Assembly (NCBI RefSeq): GCF_902827225.1
Contig: NZ_LR792632.1
Location: forward strand, 701,030-765,029
Direction of reading: 5' to 3'
Source of the DNA: Methanocaldococcus lauensis
Lineage (GTDB): Archaea > AGJL01 > Methanococci > Methanococcales > Methanocaldococcaceae
DNA length: 64,000 nucleotides
Positions 19,247 to 28,711 of the stretch are shown here, piece by piece. The notes under the pieces are model-generated. The model worked only from the letters and a program-made list of their open reading frames with translations, ran no database searches and was not told where the DNA came from. The stretch's first letter is position 1, and each line of letters opens with the position of its first letter. Made by a program: the position numbers and the translations under genes.

Positions 19247-20623
19247 TTAATTAGTTAAAGATTGTAATGGTGCGGGAATTCTACCTCCTCTTTTAATAAA
19301 CTTCTCAGAAGAAAATTTACTAACTTCCATAATTGGAGCTTTTCCTAATAAACCACCATAATCTACTACATCTCCAGGTTTTTTTCCTGGAACTGGGATT
19401 ATTCTTACAGCAGTTGTTTTATTATTTATAACTCCAATAGCCATTTCATCTGCTATAATTGCTGAAATAGTTGATGCTGGTGTGTCCCCAGGAATTGCTA
19501 CCATATCAATTCCAACTGAACAAACGCATGTCATAGCCTCTAACTTCTCTAAACTTAATGCTCCTACCTTAACAGCCTCAACCATTCCACTATCTTCACT
19601 CACTGGAATAAATGCCCCACTTAGCCCTCCTACATACGAAGCTGCCATAGATCCTCCTTTCTTAATAGCATCATTTAATAAAGCCAAAGCCGCCGTTGAA
19701 CCATGAGTTCCACACTTCTCTAAACCCATTGCCTCCAATATGTTGGCTATACTATCACCCCTTGCAGGAGTTGGGGCTAAGGATAAATCGACAACTCCAA
19801 ATTTAACCCCCAATTCCTTAGAAACTTCCCTTCCAATTAGCTCTCCAACTCTTGTAATTTTAAATGCCACTTTTTTAATTTCATTAGCCAATGTTCCAAA
19901 GTCGGCATCTGGAAGTTTTTCTACTACTGCCCTAACAACTCCTGGACCAGAGACACCAACATTTAGAACTAAATCTCCCTCTCCAACACCATGAAAGGCT
20001 CCAGCCATAAATGGATTGTCCTCCGGAGCATTGGCAAACACTACCAACTTAGCACATCCTATTCCATTTTTTGTTCTAAATGCTGTCTCTTTAATAATTT
20101 CTCCCATAATTTTTACAACATCCATATTAATTCCAGTTTTAGTTGAAGCAACATTTATTGAAGAGCAAACTCTCTCAGTTTTTTCCATCATAAATGGAAT
20201 TGAATTTATTAATGCAATATCTTCCTTAGTGGCATCTTTATGAACTAAAGCAGAATAGCCACCTAAGAAATCTACTTTAACTTTCTTTGCCGCCTTGTCT
20301 AAGATTTCACCGACTTCTACACAGGCATTTATTTTTTCCTCACTGTCCAAATCTTTAATTGCTCCACCAATAATTAAAGATATTGGTGTAACTGCTATTC
20401 TTTTATTTACAATAGGAATTCCATACTTCTCAGATACTCTATTGGCTGTTTCTACCAAATTCTCAGCAGAAGTAGTAATTTTATTATAGATATGTTCTTT
20501 TAATTCATCCAAATCTTTTGATATGCAGTCTCTCAAACTTATGCCCAATGTAACTGTTCTTACATCTAAGTTTTCCATTCTTATCATTTTTATAGTTTCA
20601 ATTATTTCCTCTGGTCTAAACAT
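19247..20623 (-). CDS. UPF0210 (DUF711) family protein
   Basis: A 458-residue conserved protein related to the PFL-like DUF711 family, of unknown reaction. Recognisable stretches are [53 protein letters not shown] and [18 protein letters not shown] chose the ATG at 20623, which follows GTGATAATT; an upstream in-frame ATG three codons earlier lacks a site. It is convergent with rpiA and is the last gene of a minus-strand run of three. Confidence 0.85.
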   Translation of the reverse strand: MFRPEEIIETIKMIRMENLDVRTVTLGISLRDCISKDLDELKEHIYNKITTSAENLVETANRVSEKYGIPIVNKRIAVTPISLIIGGAIKDLDSEEKINACVEVGEILDKAAKKVKVDFLGGYSALVHKDATKEDIALINSIPFMMEKTERVCSSINVASTKTGINMDVVKIMGEIIKETAFRTKNGIGCAKLVVFANAPEDNPFMAGAFHGVGEGDLVLNVGVSGPGVVRAVVEKLPDADFGTLANEIKKVAFKITRVGELIGREVSKELGVKFGVVDLSLAPTPARGDSIANILEAMGLEKCGTHGSTAALALLNDAIKKGGSMAASYVGGLSGAFIPVSEDSGMVEAVKVGALSLEKLEAMTCVCSVGIDMVAIPGDTPASTISAIIADEMAIGVINNKTTAVRIIPVPGKKPGDVVDYGGLLGKAPIMEVSKFSSEKFIKRGGRIPAPLQSLTN

Positions 20624-20645
20624 AATTATCACAATATTTTATGTT

Positions 20646-20885
20646 TTATTCATCAATTCTTTGTGTTCTTCTAACGGTGAAAGCAAACAAAGAGGGTAAA
20701 ATAGCTCCACCAAGTATTGCTTCTGTTAAAGCTACATCTGGAGCCAACAGTGCATAGTATAAATAGGCAACACATAATCCAAAAAATCCTGATAATATAA
20801 TACATTTTATTAAATCTTTCTGTAATAATGATGCTAAACTTGACAATATTGCCATTATTATTACAATGTAGTTTATAATCTCCAT
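20646..20885 (-). CDS. EhbD-like (DUF4040) hydrogenase membrane subunit
   Basis: A 79-residue membrane protein with three hydrophobic helices. LLAPDVALTEAILGGAILPSL is the hallmark of the DUF4040/MbhD/MrpB-like family found in energy-converting hydrogenases and Mrp antiporters. The ATG at 20885 follows AGGTGATATTG; a longer reading runs into the upstream gene. EhbD of the Ehb hydrogenase is the best candidate, since Ehb genes are scattered in this genus and an EhbN candidate lies at 50730-51854. Confidence 0.7.
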   Translation of the reverse strand: MEIINYIVIIMAILSSLASLLQKDLIKCIILSGFFGLCVAYLYYALLAPDVALTEAILGGAILPSLFAFTVRRTQRIDE

Positions 20886-20890
20886 CAATA

Positions 20891-21508
20891 TCACCTGGAA
20901 TAATATTTTTTCCACAGTATTCTTAAACATTCAATAACCATCCTTTTGGCAATTTCATCTAATGTATAAGGAGTTATTGGCTCAAAATCTTTGATAAACT
21001 TTTCAGTTCCTACTACAATATGCCCATCTTCATTTAAATTTAAAAACTTTGCTGGACCCTTTGCATACTTAGCATCACAAACCTTTACTTTTTCATCAAT
21101 GCCAAATACTCCATTAGTTCCTATCGTTTTAATACCTTTACTTTTGCAGTATTCTATAATAGCCTTTGTTGTTGGAATAGTGTCACCACCAGCGATACAT
21201 ATAATTGCAACATCTCCTCTAATTAAGGTTAAATTTTTTTCATTTATATTTACTTTGTAAGATTCTACTCTATCTTTAAAAAATCTTTTTATAAAATCTA
21301 CTTTATACTCTCCAACATTTCCTCCTAATTTTCTATGAATAATATCGTTTTTCTCTATCTTAGCGCTGTCAAAAACATAAACTTTCTCTACTCCACCCCT
21401 ATGCACTTCCAATAAATCAAATATAACTCTAACTCCTAATCTACCACAACCTATAACTGAAACCTCTCCCTTAGGAATTAACATCCTCTCTAAATCTTCA
21501 ACATTCAT
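20891..21508 (-). CDS. ThiF/E1-superfamily adenylyltransferase-like protein
   Basis: A 205-residue protein with a Rossmann nucleotide-binding start (VSVIGCGRLGVRV) and the E1-like segment VYVFDSAKIEKNDIIHRKLGG followed by VGEYKV, matching the D...N..R...G..K pattern of ThiF/MoeB enzymes. There is no C-terminal zinc-binding Cys quartet. In hydrogenotrophic methanogens a ThiF-like protein of about this size (HcgE) acts in the [Fe]-hydrogenase cofactor pathway; this may be that or a paralogue, and no other hcg gene is here to decide. Confidence 0.6.
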   Translation of the reverse strand: MNVEDLERMLIPKGEVSVIGCGRLGVRVIFDLLEVHRGGVEKVYVFDSAKIEKNDIIHRKLGGNVGEYKVDFIKRFFKDRVESYKVNINEKNLTLIRGDVAIICIAGGDTIPTTKAIIEYCKSKGIKTIGTNGVFGIDEKVKVCDAKYAKGPAKFLNLNEDGHIVVGTEKFIKDFEPITPYTLDEIAKRMVIECLRILWKKYYSR

Positions 21509-21615
21509 AAGTATCTCCTATTCAAAAATATTTTATAACTAAACTTTTATATTTAGATAACTCTTTATTATAAAAATATTCTTAAAAAAATTATGACATT
21601 TATGGAGGGATTACT

Positions 21616-22800
21616 TTGATATATGTAGCATTTACTCCTTATGGTGCGTTTGGAGTTAAAGATAACAAGGAAGTTAATAGTTTAGATGACATTGAATATA
21701 AAAAATTATTTGATGAGGAGAAAATTCCAGAAATGCTGTTTTTATTAAGAACGAATCCAAATAAAATGGCAGATGAGTTAAAAGAAGAGTGGAATGATGA
21801 AGTTAAGTTAGAAATTTTAAGCGTTGAGCCATTCAAAATTGGAGAGTATTTGAGAAATAATTTATTTGAAATTGGTAAGGAGTTGGGATACTTTAAAAAT
21901 TATGAGGATTTTAAAAATAAAATGCACTATTGGAATACAGAACTAACAAAGAAACTTATAAAAAGTTATACTCAACAGAAAGATAAAATCATTATTCAAG
22001 TTGCTGAGGCAATATCTGATTTAGATAAAACTTTAAATTTACTTTCAGAAAGATTAAGGGAGTGGTATTCTTTATACTTCCCAGAGTTGGACCACTTAGT
22101 TAGTAAGCATGAGGCTTATGCCTATTTAGTAGCAAAGTTAAAAAAGAGAGAGAACTTTACAAAGAGCCAATTAAAAAAGATACTACCATCAAAGTTGGCT
22201 GAAAAAATTGCTGAGGCGGCAAAAAATTCAATGGGTGGAGAGTTGGAAGATTACGATTTAGATGTAATAGGTAAATTTGCAGAGGAAATTAACCACCTAT
22301 ATGAAAAGAGAAAAGAACTTTATGAATACTTAGAGAAATTGATGAGTGAAGAATGTCCAAATATTACAAAACTCGCTGGCGTTTCTTTGGGGGCAAAATT
22401 AATAGGACTGGCGGGAGGTTTGGAAAAGTTATCTAAGATGCCTGCCTCAACTATACAAGTTTTAGGTGCTGAAAAGGCGTTGTTTGCACATTTGAGAAAT
22501 AAAGCTACTCCACCAAAGCATGGAATTATATTTAATCATCCTCTAATTAAAGGTTCTCCTCCATGGCAGAGAGGTAAGATAGCGAGGGCTTTGGCATGTA
22601 AGTTGGCAATAGCGGCAAGAGGAGATTATGTTGGAGATTATATTGCAGATGAATTATTGGAGAAATTAAATAAGAGAGTTGAAGAAATAAAGAGAAAGTA
22701 TCCTAAACCAAAGAAAAAAAAGAAAGTTAAAGAAAAGAAAAAGAATAAAAAAATTAAGGGTAAAAAGAAACCCAAAAAGAATAAAAAGAGAAAAATGTAA
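21616..22800 (+). CDS. nop5: C/D box snoRNP core protein Nop5 (Nop56/58)
   Basis: The scaffold of the archaeal box C/D RNA 2'-O-methylation complex; it bridges L7Ae, the guide RNA and fibrillarin. The N-terminal domain is followed by a coiled coil (about residues 110-225) and the Nop domain with LAGVSLGAKLIGLAGGLEKL, ASTIQVLGAEKALFAHLR and IIFNHPLIK. The last 35 residues are almost all Lys, as in other archaeal Nop5 proteins. The start is TTG at 21616, after GGAGGGATTAC. Fibrillarin is not adjacent here. Confidence 0.94.
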   Translation: MIYVAFTPYGAFGVKDNKEVNSLDDIEYKKLFDEEKIPEMLFLLRTNPNKMADELKEEWNDEVKLEILSVEPFKIGEYLRNNLFEIGKELGYFKNYEDFKNKMHYWNTELTKKLIKSYTQQKDKIIIQVAEAISDLDKTLNLLSERLREWYSLYFPELDHLVSKHEAYAYLVAKLKKRENFTKSQLKKILPSKLAEKIAEAAKNSMGGELEDYDLDVIGKFAEEINHLYEKRKELYEYLEKLMSEECPNITKLAGVSLGAKLIGLAGGLEKLSKMPASTIQVLGAEKALFAHLRNKATPPKHGIIFNHPLIKGSPPWQRGKIARALACKLAIAARGDYVGDYIADELLEKLNKRVEEIKRKYPKPKKKKKVKEKKKNKKIKGKKKPKKNKKRKM

Positions 22801-22827
22801 AGGAAGAGTATAGATGACAGTCTTCTA

Positions 22828-23128
22828 CCGTTTAAAATTGATAAATTAAATATAGACAAGTATTTAAATATGTATTGAAAAAATATAACGACAAAGAATA
22901 GAATGCATATTGAATGGATTAAAAAACAAACTAAAACTACCGAAATCAAATGAATTCAAAAAATAAAAAAAATTAGTTATAAAACGATAACGATTTTAGT
23001 TAATCTGCCTATATTTCAATAACCTGTCCCATATGCGGGAGTAAAATGGAGTCCTAAAAGAGACATGTCGTTTATTGTCCAAATTGTAAAAAGTAGTCTA
23101 TAATCGCCTATATATTATCTATATCGGG
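22828..23128 (+). pseudogene. Relic of a TnpB transposon (left end, zinc finger, right end)
   Basis: A deleted copy of the element at 36301-37782. The left-end core CCGTTTAAAATTG (22828-22840) matches 36316-36328. At 23022-23095 the zinc-finger codons survive: TCPICGSKMES, a stop, then KRHVVYCPNCKK and a stop. From 23093 GTAGTCTATA to TATCGGG (23128) matches the right end. Everything between the left end and the finger, and the finger to the right end, has been lost or scrambled. The rest of the gap from 22801 to 23178 shows no gene. Confidence 0.75.
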
Positions 23129-23178
23129 AGAATTCCATTAATTTTTAGTAATTAATAAATAATTTAAATGGTGATATA

Positions 23179-23937
23179 GTGATTGGCATAATTGGAGGTA
23201 CTGGAATTAGTAGTATATTAAAAGGAGACAAAGAAGAGATAATAGAAACTAAATATGGAAAGGCAAAAATTATGTTTGATAAAGAAAGAGATGTAATTCT
23301 ATTATTTAGACATGGAGCTAATCATAATACTCCTCCACATAAGGTAAATTATAGAGCAAACATCTATGCATTAAAAAAATTGGGTGTTGAAAGAATTTTA
23401 GCTATAAACTCTGTAGGTTCTTTAAAAGAAGAGTTAAAGCCTGGAATGTTTTTTATTCCAAATGATTTTATTGAATTTACAAAGAAAAGAGAGGAAACTT
23501 TTTATGACGAGGGGAAAGTAGTTCATATAGATATGACAGAGCCATATTGTCCAGAACTTAGAAAAATTTTAAAAGATATTCTAAATAAAAATAATTTCGC
23601 CTATGGAGAAGGTGTTTATGTTTGCACAGAAGGGCCAAGATTTGAAACTAAGAAAGAAATAGAGATTTACAAGAATTGGGGTGATGTCGTAGGAATGACG
23701 GGCTATCCAGAGGTTGTTTTAGCAAGAGAGTTAGAAATATGTTATGTATCTCTGTGTAATATTACAAACTATGCCTGCGGAATATCAAAGAATATTTTAA
23801 CTGTTGATGAAGTTTTAGAAACTATAAAAGAAATGGAGGACAAAATTTTAAAAGTTGTTGAAGAATTTATAAATTACGATTTTGGAGAAAGAAATTGTAT
23901 ATGTAAAGATGCTCTAAAACATGCAATCATAGAATAA
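23179..23937 (+). CDS. S-methyl-5'-thioinosine/purine nucleoside phosphorylase (MTAP family)
   Basis: A 252-residue phosphorylase of the MTAP/PNP family. The N-terminus IGIIGGTG is the phosphate-binding loop, LLFRHGANHNTPPHKVNYRA and INSVGSL are family motifs, YVCTEGPRFET precedes GMTGYPEVVLARE, and NITNYACGI ends the active site. In Methanocaldococcus the orthologue acts on 6-oxopurine nucleosides including methylthioinosine. The start is GTG at 23179, after GGTGATATA. It leads a short operon with a ferredoxin and Sua5. Confidence 0.88.
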   Translation: MIGIIGGTGISSILKGDKEEIIETKYGKAKIMFDKERDVILLFRHGANHNTPPHKVNYRANIYALKKLGVERILAINSVGSLKEELKPGMFFIPNDFIEFTKKREETFYDEGKVVHIDMTEPYCPELRKILKDILNKNNFAYGEGVYVCTEGPRFETKKEIEIYKNWGDVVGMTGYPEVVLARELEICYVSLCNITNYACGISKNILTVDEVLETIKEMEDKILKVVEEFINYDFGERNCICKDALKHAIIE

Positions 23938-23952
23938 TAATTTGGTGATAAT

Positions 23953-24213
23953 TTGCTATCTAAAATTTTAAGTATTTTTAGTAGAAAAAATAATAAAAAA
24001 GATACTAAAAAATCCATAAATAATAAATCACATAAAATCATTGAAATTGATTATAATAAATGTAAGAATTGTTTGTCGTGTTATAGAGTATGTAAAAATA
24101 ATGTCTTTGACATTGAAAATAATAGAATTGTTGTAAAAAATGAAAAAAATTGTACAAAATGTGGAGAATGTGTAAGAGTATGTAGATATGGGGCTATAAT
24201 CCTTTATAGATGA
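23953..24213 (+). CDS. 2[4Fe-4S] ferredoxin-like protein
   Basis: An 86-residue protein with a basic N-terminal extension of about 30 residues, then two CxxCxxCxxxC motifs: CKNCLSCYRVC and CTKCGECVRVC, each for one [4Fe-4S] cluster. Neither motif has the usual Pro after the last Cys. The start is TTG at 23953 with GGTGATAAT upstream, 15 bp after the phosphorylase gene. Electron partner unknown. Confidence 0.85.
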   Translation: MLSKILSIFSRKNNKKDTKKSINNKSHKIIEIDYNKCKNCLSCYRVCKNNVFDIENNRIVVKNEKNCTKCGECVRVCRYGAIILYR

Positions 24214-24234
24214 GATATTAAAAAGGGAGAAACA

Positions 24235-24858
24235 ATGAAATTAAACAAAATAATAAAAATTTATGAACTTGATGAAAAGGAAAGAGTAAATATATTAAAT
24301 TTTTTAAAAGGTGAGATACTAAAAGGAAAAATTATTATCTGTGGAACGGATACATTATATGGAATATCTGCAAATGCGTTAGATGAAGAATTAGTAAAAA
24401 AAGTTTATCAAATAAAAAAAAGAGATTTAAATAAGCCATTATCAATCTGCGTTAAAGATAAAGAAGATATTGAAAAATATGCTTATGTAAATGATTTGGC
24501 TAAAAAGATTATTGATACTTTTTTACCAGGACCTTTAACTATAATTTTAAAGAAAAAGGATGTAATTCCTGATATAGTTTCTAAGGAATACATTGGAATA
24601 AGAGTTCCAGATGAACCAACAATTAGAGAGTTATCAATAGTTCCTTTAACAACAACCTCAGCAAATATATCTGGAAAAGAAAGCCCTACATCTATCGACG
24701 AAATAGACAAAGAAGTTTTAGATAATGTAGATTATGTTATTGATATTGGAAAGTGTAAGTATTCTAAGCCCTCTACAATTATTAAAATAGAAGATAATAA
24801 AATAATTCCTATTAGGGAGGGAGTTATAAAGATGTCTGAAATTTATGAAATTTTATGA
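24235..24858 (+). CDS. Threonylcarbamoyl-AMP synthase (Sua5/YwlC/YrdC)
   Basis: Makes threonylcarbamoyl-AMP for t6A37 of tRNAs. The YrdC domain shows GTDTLYGISANAL, KKRDLNKPLSICV, LPGPLTIILKK, GIRVPDEP and TTSANISGKESPT. At 207 residues it is the single-domain form without the Sua5 C-terminal domain. It begins 21 bp after the ferredoxin gene, with a ribosome-binding site AAAGGGAGA. Confidence 0.92.
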   Translation: MKLNKIIKIYELDEKERVNILNFLKGEILKGKIIICGTDTLYGISANALDEELVKKVYQIKKRDLNKPLSICVKDKEDIEKYAYVNDLAKKIIDTFLPGPLTIILKKKDVIPDIVSKEYIGIRVPDEPTIRELSIVPLTTTSANISGKESPTSIDEIDKEVLDNVDYVIDIGKCKYSKPSTIIKIEDNKIIPIREGVIKMSEIYEIL

Positions 24859-24924
24859 TTTTATTTTAATTTAAATTTGTAATTATTTATTTGTTTATTT
24901 ATGATGTCTATTTAGGTGAATAAA

Positions 24925-25476
24925 ATGAGAAATAATAGGCAGATAGATTGGATAAATAAAATAATAGAAGATATTGACAAAAAATCTTTAAGTGTCCTAG
25001 AGGCTGAAATTATATTGGATGAAATTATAAGTAAACTTAACGAATTGATTTCTGAAATTAATAACTATGTTGCAGAAATACACTATGGATTAAAAATAAC
25101 AAACGAAAATATTAATTTGTCAGTATCTGAGTTGAATGAATTAAAAAATAAATTAGAAGAATATTTAAAATTTGCAGAAAGTTTAAAAGATTACTTAGAA
25201 AAAATTGAAAAAACATATGATAATTCAACAAATGTTAAAAATGAAATAAATAACATAAAAAAATTTTTAAAAGAAGTTTCTATTAATTTAAAAAACATTG
25301 AAAACAGTATAAATAACCAAAATAAAAAGATGGAAACTTTAAATAACAATATTAAATCTTTATATAAAAATCAAAAAGATATTCTTAATTCTTTATCTAC
25401 TACTAAATTTTTATTATATGTAACTATTATCTTAACAGCTTTAAACATCATAATTTCACTAAAAAACTTTTTTTAA
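24925..25476 (+). CDS. Coiled-coil protein with C-terminal membrane anchor
   Basis: A 183-residue protein of unknown function: almost entirely a charged, Asn- and Lys-rich coiled coil (about residues 5-155), then one hydrophobic tail segment (about 160-178). I use the ATG at 24925, after TAGGTGAATAAA. It resembles the tail-anchored coiled-coil protein at 13794 in design but not in sequence. It may be structural or signalling; nothing in the context helps. Confidence 0.6.
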   Translation: MRNNRQIDWINKIIEDIDKKSLSVLEAEIILDEIISKLNELISEINNYVAEIHYGLKITNENINLSVSELNELKNKLEEYLKFAESLKDYLEKIEKTYDNSTNVKNEINNIKKFLKEVSINLKNIENSINNQNKKMETLNNNIKSLYKNQKDILNSLSTTKFLLYVTIILTALNIIISLKNFF

Positions 25477-25530
25477 ATGATTGAATGAAAATAATATAAA
25501 AAATATAATAAAGAAAAAATAGGAAATATA

Positions 25531-25878
<348 letters not shown>

Positions 25879-25958
25879 CTAATTATAGTTTTATCTTCTT
25901 CTTTTTATAATTTATTTTTTTATTTTTCTAACTTTTTTTAAATAATAAAATTTAGGCA

Positions 25959-27212
25959 TTAGGCAAAAGACGTTTCCTCTTCTGGATATGCAGGCATTTT
26001 GTGCTCTGCTAAATCAAGACCCATTCTTTCTTCTTCTTCACTAACTCTTAAACCTCCTGTTACTAATCCTACAAGTTTAGCAAGTATATATCCTAAACCA
26101 GTTCCATAAACAATGCAAAATACTGAACCTATTATTTGATCTACTAAGCTAACCCCTCCAGCACCTCCAAATAATTCCATTCCAAAGATTCCTGCTAAAA
26201 TAGCTCCAACAACTCCTGCAGTTCCATGAACTGGGACTACTCCACAAACATCATCCAATCCACATTTTTCAATCAGTCTATAAACTATTGGAACTTGTAA
26301 TCCAGCAAGTAATCCAATTATTAAACCACCAACTGGACTAACTACATCGGTTCCTGAACAGATAGCTACTAAACCAGCAACAATACCGTTTGCTGTAAAT
26401 AGAACATCCTTCTTAGAGGCTATTAAAGCTCCAATTCCTCCTCCAGCCATAGCCATTGTTGTTGTTGCACAAACCAATCCTGAAATATCTCCCAATGCTA
26501 ATGAACTTCCTACATTGAACCCATACCAACCTATTGCTAAAGCAAACGCTCCAAAAACTGCCATTGGAATGTTATGCCCTAAAATCGGAATTGGTTTTCC
26601 ATCGACAAATCTACCAATTCTTGGACCTAATGCCATTATAGCTCCTAAAGCTAAAAATCCACCTAAACCGTGGACAACCAAACTTCCAGCATAATCATGC
26701 CATGGAACAATACTTGCTCCCCAAGGACCCAAATAAACAAACAGTGGATATAATAGTGCTGTAATAATTAATGAAATCAATACATAAGCACTGAACTTAA
26801 TTCTTTCTGCAACTCCACCTGAAACTATAGTTGCCGCTGTTGCACAGAATACTAAACCAAAGAACCAGCTCGCTAAATCTAACCCATTGTTTGGCCAGTT
26901 TGTGCCAAATATTTTACTCCACCAGTCAATATATGCTGAAAAATCAAATCCATGTTTCCATAATATTCCACCAATAAACAACCATGCAACACAACCAATT
27001 AGCCAATCAACCATGTTTTTCATCATAACATTGTTAGCGTTTTTCTTTCTAACCTGCCCTCCTTCGAGCATCGCAAAGCCCCACTGCATCATGAAAACGA
27101 GAACTCCCATAACTACAAGGAAGAAAACATCACTCGCATTAGCCAATGTTATTAGTGCCTGAACTATTGTGTGTATATCTGTAGCATTTGTAAATAAATC
27201 TGCTGTAGCCAT
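25959..27212 (-). CDS. amt: Ammonium transporter Amt
   Basis: A 417-residue transporter with eleven membrane segments. Amt signature segments are visible: FAMLEGGQVRKKN, DWLIGCVAWLFIGG, WFFGLVFCATAATIVSGGVAER, HGLGGFLALGAIMALGPR and VPVHGTAGVVGAIL with the pore His. I chose ATG 27212, after GGGTGATACCA. Expression is probably controlled by the two NrpR-type operators just upstream. GlnK is encoded directly after it. Confidence 0.96.
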   Translation of the reverse strand: MATADLFTNATDIHTIVQALITLANASDVFFLVVMGVLVFMMQWGFAMLEGGQVRKKNANNVMMKNMVDWLIGCVAWLFIGGILWKHGFDFSAYIDWWSKIFGTNWPNNGLDLASWFFGLVFCATAATIVSGGVAERIKFSAYVLISLIITALLYPLFVYLGPWGASIVPWHDYAGSLVVHGLGGFLALGAIMALGPRIGRFVDGKPIPILGHNIPMAVFGAFALAIGWYGFNVGSSLALGDISGLVCATTTMAMAGGGIGALIASKKDVLFTANGIVAGLVAICSGTDVVSPVGGLIIGLLAGLQVPIVYRLIEKCGLDDVCGVVPVHGTAGVVGAILAGIFGMELFGGAGGVSLVDQIIGSVFCIVYGTGLGYILAKLVGLVTGGLRVSEEEERMGLDLAEHKMPAYPEEETSFA

Positions 27213-27243
27213 TGGTATCACCCTATAATTTCTCCCAGAAAAC

Positions 27244-27280
27244 GGAATTTATATTCCTATGTAAAAGGAAACTTATTTCC
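27244..27280 (-). promoter_or_regulatory. Tandem NrpR-type operators at the amt-glnK promoter
   Basis: Two perfect GGAA-N6-TTCC sites: GGAATTTATATTCC (27244-27257) and GGAAACTTATTTCC (27267-27280), centres 23 bp apart. This is the known operator form of the methanogen nitrogen repressor NrpR. The minus-strand TATA box at 27296-27304 places the start site inside the first operator it meets, which fits repression. Confidence 0.85.
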
Positions 27281-27295
27281 TATATATATTAGGAA

Positions 27296-27304
27296 GTATA
27301 TAAA
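27296..27304 (-). promoter_or_regulatory. TATA box for amt-glnK
   Basis: TTTATATAC on the minus strand, preceded by an A-rich BRE-like stretch. It lies about 85 bp upstream of the amt ATG and 16 bp from the nearer operator. Confidence 0.65.
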
Positions 27305-27656
27305 TTTTTCTAAAAATCATAAAATTATGAAAAAGAATAACCAAATATACAAATGATTATTTTTTATAAAATCTCAATCTTATAATATATTAAGATTGTT
27401 ATGTATAAAAATATTTTTCTTACTCCTGCGAAGAACTAAATGTTCTCATGTTTAAATCTTTTTTTCTTCTATAACTGACGTCTATTCTTTATCTTGGCAG
27501 TCTCGTTTTAAAATATAGAAAAGTATATATTTCTGCACGGTATTTTAATATAATTTATAAATTGCATGTTACTATTATGACGAAATTCGTAAATTATATT
27601 GTTAGTGTTAAATTAAATATTTAATTATTTATTATTAACATCGGGGAGGGAAAGTT
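27305..27656. other. Intergenic region with TPR-gene promoter and palindromes
   Basis: About 350 bp without a gene. AGAAC-N5-GTTCT (about 27429-27443) followed by a T7 tract (about 27460) could end a short transcript. A TATA-like ATAATTTATAAAT lies near 27549-27561. ACGAAATTCGT (27580-27590) is a perfect palindrome about 25 bp further, where transcription of the TPR gene would start. I could not identify a conserved RNA. Confidence 0.4.
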
Positions 27657-28583
27657 ATGGAAATGCATAATGAAAGCATTTTATGGGAGGAATATTTTGA
27701 TGCACTTGAAAAAAAGAACTACGAAAAAGCTCTTTATCTAATTGACAGAATCTTAGAAATTAGAAAAGCTCCAGACATCTATGTAAGAAAAGGAAGAATA
27801 TTAAGAACAATGGGAAAAAATAACGAAGCATTAGAATACTTTAATAAGGCATTAAAAATAAAACCAAACTACATCCTGGCAAATTTTTTAAAAGGATTCT
27901 TATTGATAAGTTTAGGTAGATTAGAAGAAGCAAAAGATGTGTTTTTAAAATTATATAAATTAAAAAAATCTGACTTATCTGTCAAATATGCTACTGCTTA
28001 TATACTAAAAAAACTTGGAGAATATGATTCAGCATTAAAAATTCTTGAAGATATATTAAAAAAATATCCAAATTCAGCCATTGCCTGGGCAGAGAAAGGA
28101 GAGATACTATATAGAGAAGGAAAGCTTAAAAATTCTTTAGAATGCTTTGATAAAGCTCTAAAAATAAATCCTAATGATTGTCAATCTTTACAATACAAAG
28201 GAGAAATATTATTTAAACTTGGAAGGTATGGAGAGGCACTAAAATGCTTTAAAAAGGTTTTTGAGAGAAGTAGTAAAGATATAAAAGCATTAATGTATAT
28301 AATACAGATTTTAATTTACCTTGGGAGATTACATCAAGCTCTCGAATATACAAAAAAATCTCTAAAATTAAACCCAGAAGACCCACTACTATATCTATAT
28401 AATGGAATTATCTTAAACAAATTAGGAAAATATGAAGAGGCTATAAAGTGTTTTGATAAAGTATTAGAGATTAATCCTAATTTCCCAGAAGCCTGGAATG
28501 GAAAAGCTGTAGCTCTTGAAAAACTTGGAAGAATCGATGAGGCTATAGAATGCTACAATAAAGCAATTGAAATCTATGAATAG
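27657..28583 (+). CDS. Tetratricopeptide repeat (TPR) protein
   Basis: A 308-residue protein built of about eight to nine 34-residue TPR units. The best are near the C-terminus (LGKYEEAIKCFDKVLEINPN, LGRIDEAIECYNKAIEI). No signal peptide or catalytic domain is visible. TPRs mediate protein-protein contacts. The start ATG follows a strong GGGGAGGGAAAGTT site. It sits between glnK-amt and glnA, so a role in nitrogen control is possible but unproven. Confidence 0.9.
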   Translation: MEMHNESILWEEYFDALEKKNYEKALYLIDRILEIRKAPDIYVRKGRILRTMGKNNEALEYFNKALKIKPNYILANFLKGFLLISLGRLEEAKDVFLKLYKLKKSDLSVKYATAYILKKLGEYDSALKILEDILKKYPNSAIAWAEKGEILYREGKLKNSLECFDKALKINPNDCQSLQYKGEILFKLGRYGEALKCFKKVFERSSKDIKALMYIIQILIYLGRLHQALEYTKKSLKLNPEDPLLYLYNGIILNKLGKYEEAIKCFDKVLEINPNFPEAWNGKAVALEKLGRIDEAIECYNKAIEIYE

Positions 28584-28633
28584 ATTTTTATTTTTATATT
28601 TTTATATGTTAATTAACCCTAAACTAAACCGTA

Positions 28634-28666
28634 AATTATATATATGGTAATAGGAAACTTATTTCC
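28634..28666 (+). promoter_or_regulatory. glnA promoter with NrpR-type operator
   Basis: TATA sequence AATTATATATATGG (28634-28647) is followed by GGAAACTTATTTCC at 28653-28666, identical to the amt-proximal operator. The expected start site falls at the downstream edge of the operator, so NrpR binding would block initiation when ammonium is abundant. Confidence 0.85.
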
Positions 28667-28711
28667 AGATTGTTTTAGCAAACAACATTAAAATACATTA
28701 GGGGGATATAT

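Noticed and set aside
22638-22949. Minus-strand hydrophobic frame over the nop5 tail
   Set aside because: It is the complement of the Lys-rich nop5 tail, which reads as Phe/Leu-rich sequence.
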